Shown here piece after piece: positions 1 to 5,856 of a DNA stretch of 5,856 bases. The notes beneath the pieces are model-generated. The model had not been told where the DNA came from. It made no database searches and saw nothing but the letters and a program-made list of their open reading frames with translations. This DNA is from JAABRU01 sp964534335 (GTDB lineage: Bacteria > Desulfobacterota > Desulfobacteria > Desulfobacterales > Desulfococcaceae): NCBI GenBank assembly GCA_964534335.1, contig CAZHPS010000444.1:1-5856 (forward strand), read 5' to 3'. Every line of letters starts with the position of its first letter. Position 1 is the stretch's first letter. The position numbers were made by a program, and so were the translations under genes.

Positions 1-44
1 CCACAGAGGACACAGAGAGAAAAAAACCACAGAGAACACAGAGG
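1..44. repeat. CCACAGAG-type 9-bp tandem repeat, two double units
   Basis: Positions 1-17 and 27-43 are the same 17-mer with one mismatch (position 9 versus 35, G/A). Each is itself a pair of 9-bp units of the form (C/A)CACAGAG(G/A), at 1-9, 10-18, 27-35 and 36-44. The two pairs are separated by an A-rich 8-nt spacer. The array may continue past the left window edge. From memory, such CACAGAG strings are scattered between genes in a number of bacterial genomes; their function is not known to me. Confidence 0.8.
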
Positions 45-50
45 AAACAA

Positions 51-170
51 CTCATACCAATTCGCTTTCAAAACATGGGCATGCCAAATGCTGTTTTTTC
101 GTGCTGTTCGTGTTTTTCGTGGCTTAAAAAAAGAGGCATTCCCCGAACTTTGAAAGCGATTTGTTATAAG
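51..170. repeat. Imperfect inverted repeat enclosing the TTTTTCGTG units
   Basis: The outer arms 51-72 and 149-170 are reverse complements at 19 of 22 positions, with an uninterrupted 11-bp core (62-72 against 149-159, TCGCTTTCAAA). Complementarity continues weakly inward to 85 and 135, ending in ATGCC at 81-85 against GGCAT at 135-139. The whole forms a roughly 120-bp palindromic element whose loop carries the 9-bp repeats. It resembles a small non-autonomous mobile or REP-like element, but no target-site duplication is evident. As RNA it could fold into a long hairpin downstream of the operon. Confidence 0.65.
95..121. repeat. Three tandem 9-bp TTTTTCGTG units
   Basis: Units at 95-103 and 113-121 are identical (TTTTTCGTG); the middle unit at 104-112 (CTGTTCGTG) differs at two positions. 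On the other strand this reads as CACGAAAAA repeats. It shares the 9-bp period of the array at 1-44 and lies in the loop of the inverted repeat spanning 51-170. Confidence 0.75.
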
Positions 171-205
171 CAACTGATCCGGAGGAGTGCAGAAATTAAG
201 CGGAG

Positions 206-240
206 CGGTTTTTTGCACAGGCGGAACTGCGGAAAAACTG
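206..240. other. Weak A/T-rich stem-loop
   Basis: CGGTTTTTTGCA (206-217) can pair with TGCGGAAAAACTG (228-240) with G-U pairs on the plus strand and one bulge, leaving a 10-nt loop. There is no U tract on either side to support termination, and the stem is mostly A-T. It is listed only as visible structure in the gene-free stretch. Confidence 0.25.
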
Positions 241-273
241 ACGGTATTGTATCAAATCAATGGGGAATTGGTA

Positions 274-317
274 TTATGCTGCTTTGGGGCACAAGCTGGA
301 AGCTTATGCTGCTTTGG
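274..317. repeat. 14-bp direct repeat, 30 bp apart
   Basis: TTATGCTGCTTTGG occurs perfectly at 274-287 and again at 304-317. The copies flank the short hairpin at 289-309 and begin 22 bp past the kinase stop codon in the direction of transcription. The 10-mer GAATTGGTAT at 265-274, which abuts the left copy, is the exact reverse complement of 54-63 in the left arm of the larger inverted repeat. Confidence 0.75.
289..309 (-). other. Short RNA hairpin about 30 nt past the kinase stop
   Basis: On the minus strand GCATAAGCT-TCC-AGCTTGTGC folds into a 9-bp stem with a 3-nt loop. One pair is G-U on this strand but would be a C-A mismatch on the plus strand, so the fold suits the operon's own transcript. 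It lacks a following U run, so it is not a classical intrinsic terminator. It may protect the 3' end of the messenger or be a chance fold. Confidence 0.4.
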
Positions 318-338
318 TGGGATATTCTTTTCCGGAAA

Positions 339-2531
339 TCACCTTAATACCCGGCGAATTGTCTGAGCCAAATCTTTTTTGATCACCGGTTTTATGATAT
401 ATTCCCGTATTCCCAGTGCTTTTGCCTTTTCTGTGTTCATTTTTTCACTGAATCCCGAACACATGATGACAGGAATATCCGCACGTATGGACAGGATTTC
501 TTTGGCAAGTCCCAGCCCGGTCATGTTTGGCATGGTCAGGTCAGTGAGAATCAGATCAAATCTGTCCGGATTTGCCTTAAATGCCTCCAATGCCTCCATG
601 CTGCCTGTGTGTGCAGTAACCTGATACCCCAGATGTTCCAGGATTTGCCGCAGTATATTCAGGATCGGCAGTTCATCATCAACAATCAGAATATGTTCGC
701 TTCCGCGGGGCAGAGGTTTGACCGGATCCGGCTGCATTGTGATTTCCCCTGTTTTTGCCTGCGGAAGATAAATTCTGAATTCACTTCCTTTGCCCGGTTC
801 GCTGAAAACCCGGATTCCGCCGCCGCAGCTTTTCACAATTCCGTGAACTACGGCAAGTCCCAGTCCTGTGCCTTTTCCCTGCTCTTTGGTGGTGAAATAG
901 GGATCAAAGATATGCTCCATGACTGTAGGGTTCATGCCGATGCCGTTGTCTGCCACTGTCAGACAGATATAATCACCGGGAAACATATCCGGCTCTGCCA
1001 TATCTTCAGGTTTGAGATGAACCTCATTCAGTTTGATTGACAGGAGCCCCCCTTTTTCCTCCATTGCATGAAAGGCATTGGTGATAAGATTCATCATGAC
1101 CTGATGAATCTGTGTGGGATCTGCCATTACCATTCCGCATTCTTTGATATTCTGTTGTATATCAATGGTGGAGGGCAGCGAAGCCCGAATCAGTTTCAGC
1201 ACTTCTTTGACAAGCAGATGAATCTGAAGGGGTTCAAGTTTTTTTTCAGCCTGACGGCAGAAGATCAGAATCTGCTTCACCAGTTCCCTGGCCCGATGAC
1301 CTGCTTTCAGAACCTGATCCAGGCCCTGCCGGAGTTCACTTCCCTCAGGCGCATCAAAGAGCAGCATTTCTGTATATCCGAGTATCGGGGAAAGAATATT
1401 GTTGAAGTCATGGGCAATTCCTCCGGCCAGGGTTCCAAGTGCCTCCATTTTCTGGATTTTCTGAACCTGTTTTTTGAGATTTTCCTGCTCCTGATGCCAG
1501 TGATGCCTCTGCATTGCCAAAGCATAGAGTCCCGACAGCCGCTGCACTGCATACAGATCAGCATTTGTATAATTTTTCAGCGGATTTGCCAAAGCAATCT
1601 GTCCGGTCAGTTTTCCTTCTGCAAATACCGGAACAGACAGGAACCTCTCAATGGGAATATGGCCTTCGGGAGCACCTTTTGAAGCCGGATGATTTTTGGG
1701 ATCATTGGTGTAAAAAGATTCTCCTGTATTCAGACAATGTCCCCAGAGACCGCTGTATCTGCCATCCTGCTCAATGGGAAAAACAGCCTGTCTGTTTTTT
1801 GCAATGCAGTGGTCAGGCGTGATGACAAACACGGCAAGTTCCTTTGTCAGCGGATTGATTTCAGCAATATAACCAAGAGAACTGCCGCTTACTTCCTGTG
1901 CTGTGCTGAGAATAAGACCGGCTGTTTTTGCAATGTCACATTCCGCAGCCAGCAGCCGGCCTGATATGGCTGCCAGTTGCGCATTCAGACTGTTTTCCCG
2001 CATCAGTTCTGCTGAGCGTTCCATGACCAGTTTTTCAAGCTGATCACTGTGTTTTTTCAGATCCTCCTCTGCATGTATGCGCGCCGTGATTTCCGTTTGC
2101 AGCAGGGCGTTCTGCTCTTCCATTTGTTTCTGAAATTTCCGCAGTTTCATATGCAGGTCAATGCGTGCGGTCACTTCTTCCGATTGAAAGGGTTTTGTGA
2201 TAAAATCCACTCCACCGGACGCAAAGGCTTTCACCTTGTTTGCGGCATCCTCCAATGCACTGAGAAAAATAACCGGTACGTGCGAAGTGTTTTGCCCGGT
2301 TTTGAGCCGCGTGCATACTTCATAACCGTCCATTTCCGGCATCAGAATATCCAGAAGAATCAAATCCGGGGGATCGTTTCCGGCAATCATCAGCGCAGTG
2401 GGTCCGTCAGGCGCACAGGTAACACGATAACCGTTTTGGGTCAGTATCTCTACCAGCAGTTCAAGATTCTCAAGGGTGTCATCCACGATCAGAATATTGG
2501 GTTTAATTGCCTGGGTTTCAGATTTCTCCAT
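339..2531 (-). CDS. Hybrid histidine kinase, REC-GAF-HisKA-HATPase-REC
   Basis: Soluble hybrid kinase of 730 residues with a receiver at each end. Counting from the ATG at 2531: receiver 1 (12-128) with Asp17/Asp18, phospho-acceptor Asp61 in LLDILMPEMDG, Ser91 and Lys113; coiled coil (about 124-184); GAF of the GAF_2 style (about 190-340) with the motifs LWGHCL, YTNDPKNHP and HIPIERFLSVPV; a short coil; HisKA with GGIAHDFNN, phospho-acceptor His374; HATPase with N-box Asn481/Asn485, G1 DNGIGM from 528, FDPYF, and G2 GKGTGLGL (552-559); receiver 2 (611-730) with Asp618/Asp619, Asp664 in LTDLTMPNMTG, Ser692 and Lys714. All catalytic residues are intact. The HDFNN-type H-box differs from the MSHELRTP type of the upstream kinase, so the two cores belong to different kinase subfamilies. 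Start: TTG at 2564 and ATG at 2537 are in frame, but a GGGGAG site at 2544-2539 sits 7 nt before the ATG at 2531 and only 1 nt before the ATG at 2537. The N-terminal receiver may take phosphate from the upstream kinase (inference). Confidence 0.96.
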   Translation of the reverse strand: MEKSETQAIKPNILIVDDTLENLELLVEILTQNGYRVTCAPDGPTALMIAGNDPPDLILLDILMPEMDGYEVCTRLKTGQNTSHVPVIFLSALEDAANKVKAFASGGVDFITKPFQSEEVTARIDLHMKLRKFQKQMEEQNALLQTEITARIHAEEDLKKHSDQLEKLVMERSAELMRENSLNAQLAAISGRLLAAECDIAKTAGLILSTAQEVSGSSLGYIAEINPLTKELAVFVITPDHCIAKNRQAVFPIEQDGRYSGLWGHCLNTGESFYTNDPKNHPASKGAPEGHIPIERFLSVPVFAEGKLTGQIALANPLKNYTNADLYAVQRLSGLYALAMQRHHWHQEQENLKKQVQKIQKMEALGTLAGGIAHDFNNILSPILGYTEMLLFDAPEGSELRQGLDQVLKAGHRARELVKQILIFCRQAEKKLEPLQIHLLVKEVLKLIRASLPSTIDIQQNIKECGMVMADPTQIHQVMMNLITNAFHAMEEKGGLLSIKLNEVHLKPEDMAEPDMFPGDYICLTVADNGIGMNPTVMEHIFDPYFTTKEQGKGTGLGLAVVHGIVKSCGGGIRVFSEPGKGSEFRIYLPQAKTGEITMQPDPVKPLPRGSEHILIVDDELPILNILRQILEHLGYQVTAHTGSMEALEAFKANPDRFDLILTDLTMPNMTGLGLAKEILSIRADIPVIMCSGFSEKMNTEKAKALGIREYIIKPVIKKDLAQTIRRVLR

Positions 2532-2544
2532 TTCCATTCTCCCC
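2518..2544 (-). promoter_or_regulatory. Overlapping stop/start with internal ribosome binding site
   Basis: The ribosome binding site GGGGAG (2544-2539) of the downstream kinase lies within the last codons of the upstream kinase, whose TGA is at 2520-2518. With the ATG at 2531 the two reading frames overlap by 14 nt. No room exists for a separate promoter or terminator between the genes, so they form one operon, and re-initiation of ribosomes finishing the first gene is likely. The site favours the second of two close ATG codons (2537 and 2531) by spacing. Coupling is inferred from layout and not shown directly. Confidence 0.75.
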
Positions 2545-5500
2545 GATCTGAACCAGATCAGCAATTTTTTTGAACTGATAGGTCTGAACCAGTTGAATCA
2601 GGCCATCAGCAGTGGCACAATGATCTGCCCGAATCTGCTCCGTGAGTTCCAGCAGACGTTCCGATTTTCCCCGCAGCGCGGCATGGCGCAGTTCTGCAAG
2701 CAGTTCTGCAGGCAAATCCGCCAGATCTCCGGGTTTGAGTTCTGTCCGGACAGGTTTTTTCTCAGCAGGCATTTCCCCGTATATATAACCGACTTTCAGA
2801 TACAAAGCAATCTTTTCGAAAAGCTCGGATTCGTCAAAGGGTTTGCGGATAAAATCATTGCACCCTGCCGCGAGAACCGCTTTCCGGTCTTCCTCAAACG
2901 CATAGGCCGTAACCGCAATAATGGGAATCAGGGGATCAGGGAATTTCCCTATGCCGGGTTTGTGATTCCTGATAATTTTCACAGCTTCGTATCCGTCCAT
3001 TTCCGGCATCCGCATATCCATCAGAATCAAATCCGGGGCAAGGGTTTTCCACATCTCAACCGCTTCTCTGCCGTTGACTGCCTCAATGGTTTCAAACCCG
3101 GTTTTCTGCAGCAGACTGCGCATAAGCATGCGGCTGTCCGGATTGTCTTCGGCCACCAGAATGCGGTAAACCGGCTGTTCCGGTGCAAGACTGATGACAC
3201 GGCCTTTGTGTTTTTTTTCTGCTGACTTTGCCTTTTCCGCCCGGACTGCCCGGATACGAAACCGGAAAACGCTGCCTTTTCCGGCCTGGCTTTCCGCAGA
3301 TATTTCTCCGTGCATAAGTTCAGCATATTTTCTGCTGATGGGCAGTCCCAGCCCGGTTCCCTCAATCTGCTGCCTGCCGCTTTGGGTTTGTCCAAAGGGT
3401 TCAAACAGCAGGTGCATTTCCTCAGGGGCAATGCCCGCGCCTGTGTCCTCCACTGCAACAGACAGGCGGGAATCCTTTTCCGAATATCCAATCCGCACAG
3501 TCACATGCCCCTGGGAAGTGAATTTGATGGCATTGCTGAGCAGATTCAGAAACACCTGCCGGAATTTCTTTTCATCTCCATGAACAAACCGGGGAATTTC
3601 AGAATCTTTTTCAAACCGGAGTTCAATGCCTTTTTCTTTGGCACGGAACGCGTACATGCTTTCCAGCAGATCCAGCAGTTGATGCAGATTAAAGTCTTCC
3701 TCACAGAGATAAACACTTCCGGTTTCAATTTTGGACATTTCCAGCACTTCATTGATAAGTTCCAGCAGATGCTCACCGCTTTTGATGACAGTGCTGAGTT
3801 TTTCCCTCTGCGAGGGCATAAGGGACTGCTCCCTTTGCAGCAGCCGGGAAAATCCCATGATAATGTTCAGCGGCGTTCTCAGTTCATGGCTCATATTGGA
3901 CAGAAAACGGCTTTTGGCAAGGTTGGCGGATTCAGCCTGTTCTTTGGCAAGACTGAGTTCCACAGTGCGCACATGTACCAGTTCTTCAAGATGTTCCCGG
4001 TATTGCCGCAATTCCTCCTCGGCGAGTTTGCGTTCCGTGATGTCCTGCACAAACCCGTACAGAAGAGGCGTTCCGGTCAGCGGGGCAGGCCGTTCACAAA
4101 AGGAGAGAATCGCGTCTATGACCCGGCCGTCCCTGCACCGGTACCGGTTTTCAAATACCTTCCACCGGCCTCCGGCTTTTTCAATCTCACGCACAAACAC
4201 CGGCCGTCTGGAAGGATCCTCATAGAGAGCGTCCGCTATCGAGGTTTGGTTTGCGATCTGAATCAGTTCCTCCGGAGAGGCATATCCCAGCATCGCAGGA
4301 ATGGCCGGGTTGACATAGACAAATTTGCCTTCCCGCGTGGACTGAAACATGCCAATGGGGATATTTTCAAAAAGGCTGCGCAGGCGTTCCTCGCTCTCTT
4401 TCAGTTCCTTCTCCGCGTTTTTCTGTTCCGTAATATCCCTGAATTCAACAACTCTTACCTGTTTTCCTTTGTAGGGAATATTCCGTGCTTCCAGCCGCAT
4501 GGGATATTCTTCACCGTTTTTCCGCAACCCAAAGGCTTCATAGGGTTTTTCATACCCTGCACCGATATTTTTTCTCACTGTTTTCCGGGATTTTTCTGCA
4601 ATCAGCAGCAGACCGTCCATGCTGAGCAGTTCCTCTTCTGTATAACCGGTCATTTCACAAAGCCCCTGATTGCATTCCAAAATCCGCCCGTTGTCATGAA
4701 TGGCGATTCCGCCAAAAGAGGCATTGTGCAGTGCCTTGAAACGTGTTTCGCTGTCCCTCAACTCCTCCTCCGCGCGCCTGCGTTCAGTGATGTCACGGGA
4801 TACGCCCATGTAACCGATTTTGTTTCCCTCATCATCAAACAGAGCCTGTGTGACAATTTCCACCCACACCAGTGAACCGTTTTTATGGTACTGCTGAATC
4901 TCAAAATGGTTGATGGTATCAAAAATTCCCTGTGCCTCAGCAGCGAGTCTTTTTTTGTGTTCCGCAATCACAATTGCATAGAATTCCAAAGGCATGGAAT
5001 CCACAATCTTTTCCTGCATTGCCTCTTCCGGTGTCAATCCCCGCAGATACGCAATGGAAGGACTGATATAGGTGAAACAGAGATCATTGTCTGCTGTCCA
5101 CAGCACATCCCGCATATTGTCTGCAAAAAGCCGGTATTTGGCTTCGCTTTTCCGCAAATCCTCCTCTGCCTGCATACGCTCCATTTCCCCTGCCGCGCGA
5201 ATGGCAGCCAGCTTCAGTATGGTTTCACACAGGGATCGGTTTTTCAAAGGCTGCCGGCTGAGCATGGCAATGAGTCCGATAATCTGTCCGCCTGAATTCC
5301 AAAGGGTTGTACCGACATAGCTTTCCGCACGCATTTCCTGAAGCAGCAAATCTTTTGGGAACAGTTGACTGACACCTTTTGGAAAACAGCAGATCGTTTT
5401 GCCAATCACATTCCCGCACGGCGTATCTTTCAGGGTATAGCTTATATTGTCTTCAAATTTTTCATCACAATACAGTGCCACTGTCCGCGCGGTCAGCAGA

Positions 5501-5856
5501 TCTCCTCTGAGTTTGTCAATGCAGATATACTCCATATCCAATGTTTCAGCCAGATACCGGGCCAGGGATTCAAAGAAATTTCCGCTGTCTGGCGGATTTC
5601 CGCTTCCCAGCAGAAACAACTGGGTTTGTTCAATAATTTTTCTTTCTGTGATGTCAGTGGCTCTGCCCTGAACTGCGGTTACTTCCCCTGCTTCATTGTA
5701 AACCGGAATATTCTCTGTTTCTGTCCAGATAAGGGTTCCGTCCTTTTTTCTCCACCGCAGCGCAAGAGGCGCGGTGCTGAAACCGCTGTTGAAAAAAGAC
5801 AGCAGCAGATGGGCATCATCAGGATGCACAATTTTCATTCCCAACTGCGGATCATT
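2518..5856 (-). CDS. PAS/GAF multi-sensor hybrid histidine kinase (5'-partial)
   Basis: Membrane-free (in the visible part) hybrid sensor kinase: it should autophosphorylate on His and pass phosphate to its own receiver. The frame is open through the right window edge, so the N-terminus is missing. The TTG at 5844 is only the first possible start in the window and lies inside a PAS fold, so it is not a real start. Counting from that codon: end of a PAS with PAC motif (1-68, ending DITERK); GAF (about 80-222, with a TPCG motif near 141-144 and SYVGTTL at 175-181); PAS (233-358); PAS (365-478); PAS (484-608); coiled coil (612-642); HisKA with H-box MSHELRTPLN, His653; HATPase with N-box Asn767/Asn771, G1 DTGAG at 800-804, F-box FEPF at 814-817, G2 GTGLGL at 829-834; receiver (893-1016) with Glu899/Asp900, phospho-acceptor Asp943, Thr979 and Lys1001. 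A helical tail (1040-1108) follows. All catalytic residues are present. Stop is TGA at 2520-2518, inside the next gene. The specific signal cannot be told. Confidence 0.96.
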   Translation of the reverse strand, partial: NDPQLGMKIVHPDDAHLLLSFFNSGFSTAPLALRWRKKDGTLIWTETENIPVYNEAGEVTAVQGRATDITERKIIEQTQLFLLGSGNPPDSGNFFESLARYLAETLDMEYICIDKLRGDLLTARTVALYCDEKFEDNISYTLKDTPCGNVIGKTICCFPKGVSQLFPKDLLLQEMRAESYVGTTLWNSGGQIIGLIAMLSRQPLKNRSLCETILKLAAIRAAGEMERMQAEEDLRKSEAKYRLFADNMRDVLWTADNDLCFTYISPSIAYLRGLTPEEAMQEKIVDSMPLEFYAIVIAEHKKRLAAEAQGIFDTINHFEIQQYHKNGSLVWVEIVTQALFDDEGNKIGYMGVSRDITERRRAEEELRDSETRFKALHNASFGGIAIHDNGRILECNQGLCEMTGYTEEELLSMDGLLLIAEKSRKTVRKNIGAGYEKPYEAFGLRKNGEEYPMRLEARNIPYKGKQVRVVEFRDITEQKNAEKELKESEERLRSLFENIPIGMFQSTREGKFVYVNPAIPAMLGYASPEELIQIANQTSIADALYEDPSRRPVFVREIEKAGGRWKVFENRYRCRDGRVIDAILSFCERPAPLTGTPLLYGFVQDITERKLAEEELRQYREHLEELVHVRTVELSLAKEQAESANLAKSRFLSNMSHELRTPLNIIMGFSRLLQREQSLMPSQREKLSTVIKSGEHLLELINEVLEMSKIETGSVYLCEEDFNLHQLLDLLESMYAFRAKEKGIELRFEKDSEIPRFVHGDEKKFRQVFLNLLSNAIKFTSQGHVTVRIGYSEKDSRLSVAVEDTGAGIAPEEMHLLFEPFGQTQSGRQQIEGTGLGLPISRKYAELMHGEISAESQAGKGSVFRFRIRAVRAEKAKSAEKKHKGRVISLAPEQPVYRILVAEDNPDSRMLMRSLLQKTGFETIEAVNGREAVEMWKTLAPDLILMDMRMPEMDGYEAVKIIRNHKPGIGKFPDPLIPIIAVTAYAFEEDRKAVLAAGCNDFIRKPFDESELFEKIALYLKVGYIYGEMPAEKKPVRTELKPGDLADLPAELLAELRHAALRGKSERLLELTEQIRADHCATADGLIQLVQTYQFKKIADLVQIGENGNGEI

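Larger units (their letters stand above)
1..338. other. Repeat-rich non-coding spacer downstream of the kinase operon
   Basis: No credible gene lies here. The one open frame on the plus strand (75-347, 90 codons) has no ribosome binding site before its ATG, resembles no family I know, runs through the repeats described separately, and ends inside the 3' end of the kinase gene. The stretch is instead filled with short direct and inverted repeats. No tRNA-like or rRNA-like sequence is evident. No classical intrinsic terminator (GC-rich stem followed by a U run) is seen for the minus-strand operon. Confidence 0.6.

Noticed and set aside
1..44. Possible CRISPR array
   Set aside because: The units are 9-17 bp with a single 8-nt A-rich spacer; there are no 25-40 bp repeats with unique spacers, and no cas genes in view.
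206..240. Intrinsic terminator for the kinase operon
   Set aside because: The stem is A-T rich and bulged and no U run follows it on the minus strand; it is also about 100 nt past the stop codon.
75..347. 90-codon plus-strand open frame in the spacer
   Set aside because: No ribosome binding site before the ATG, no recognisable family, it is built across repeat sequence, and it overlaps the end of the kinase gene. A real small gene cannot be fully excluded.
2476..3225. 249-codon plus-strand open frame across the gene junction
   Set aside because: Antisense to the end of one kinase and start of the other, with no domain; the minus-strand receivers explain this DNA.
3310..4875. 521-codon plus-strand open frame opposite the upstream kinase
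   Set aside because: It is fully antisense to a gene with unmistakable PAS, HisKA and HATPase motifs. Its translation has no recognisable domain and reads like a shadow of the other strand's codon bias.
5177..5604. GAF of the upstream kinase as a bilin-binding phytochrome domain
   Set aside because: Cysteines are present (TPCG, ICC) but no phytochrome PHY domain or bilin-lyase CH motif is seen; it fits a general GAF sensor better.
5842..5844. TTG at 5844 as the true start of the upstream kinase
   Set aside because: The frame stays open to the window edge and the codon falls inside a PAS domain, so the gene must begin beyond 5856.

Overview
The window is dominated by two minus-strand genes that together fill about 94% of it. 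Both encode large, multi-domain hybrid sensor histidine kinases. The upstream gene (5856 down to 2518) is cut by the right window edge. It reads PAS/PAC end - GAF - PAS - PAS - PAS - coiled coil - HisKA - HATPase - receiver - C-terminal helical tail. The downstream gene (2531 down to 339) is complete and reads receiver - coiled coil - GAF - HisKA - HATPase - receiver. Its start lies inside the 3' end of the first gene, so the two are almost certainly co-transcribed and probably translationally coupled. No membrane segment is visible in either, so both look cytoplasmic, although the missing N-terminus of the first could hold one.

Working picture (inference): the PAS and GAF modules of the first kinase and the GAF of the second sense intracellular or redox-type cues. 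The kinase cores autophosphorylate on His653 (first protein, counted from the codon at 5844) and His374 (second protein). Phosphate can then pass to three intact receiver domains. Neither a DNA-binding or enzymatic output domain nor a canonical Hpt domain is in the window, so the relay's end point lies elsewhere, perhaps upstream of the right edge.

Positions 1-338, downstream of the operon, hold no convincing gene. They hold layered repeats: a CCACAGAG-type 9-bp repeat at 1-44, an inverted repeat with arms at 51-85 and 135-170 enclosing three 9-bp TTTTTCGTG-type units at 95-121, a 14-bp direct repeat at 274-287/304-317, and a short hairpin at 289-309.

Organism: a bacterium with moderate GC and a large signalling repertoire. 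The PAS-rich hybrid kinases, the two GAF types, the HDFNN-type kinase and the CACAGAG/CACGAA intergenic repeats fit a Desulfobacterota (Desulfobacterales-like) genome best, but this is a family-style impression and not proven by the sequence. I see no clearly new biological system. The protein genes are ordinary in kind, and the repeat-rich downstream spacer is the least explained part.
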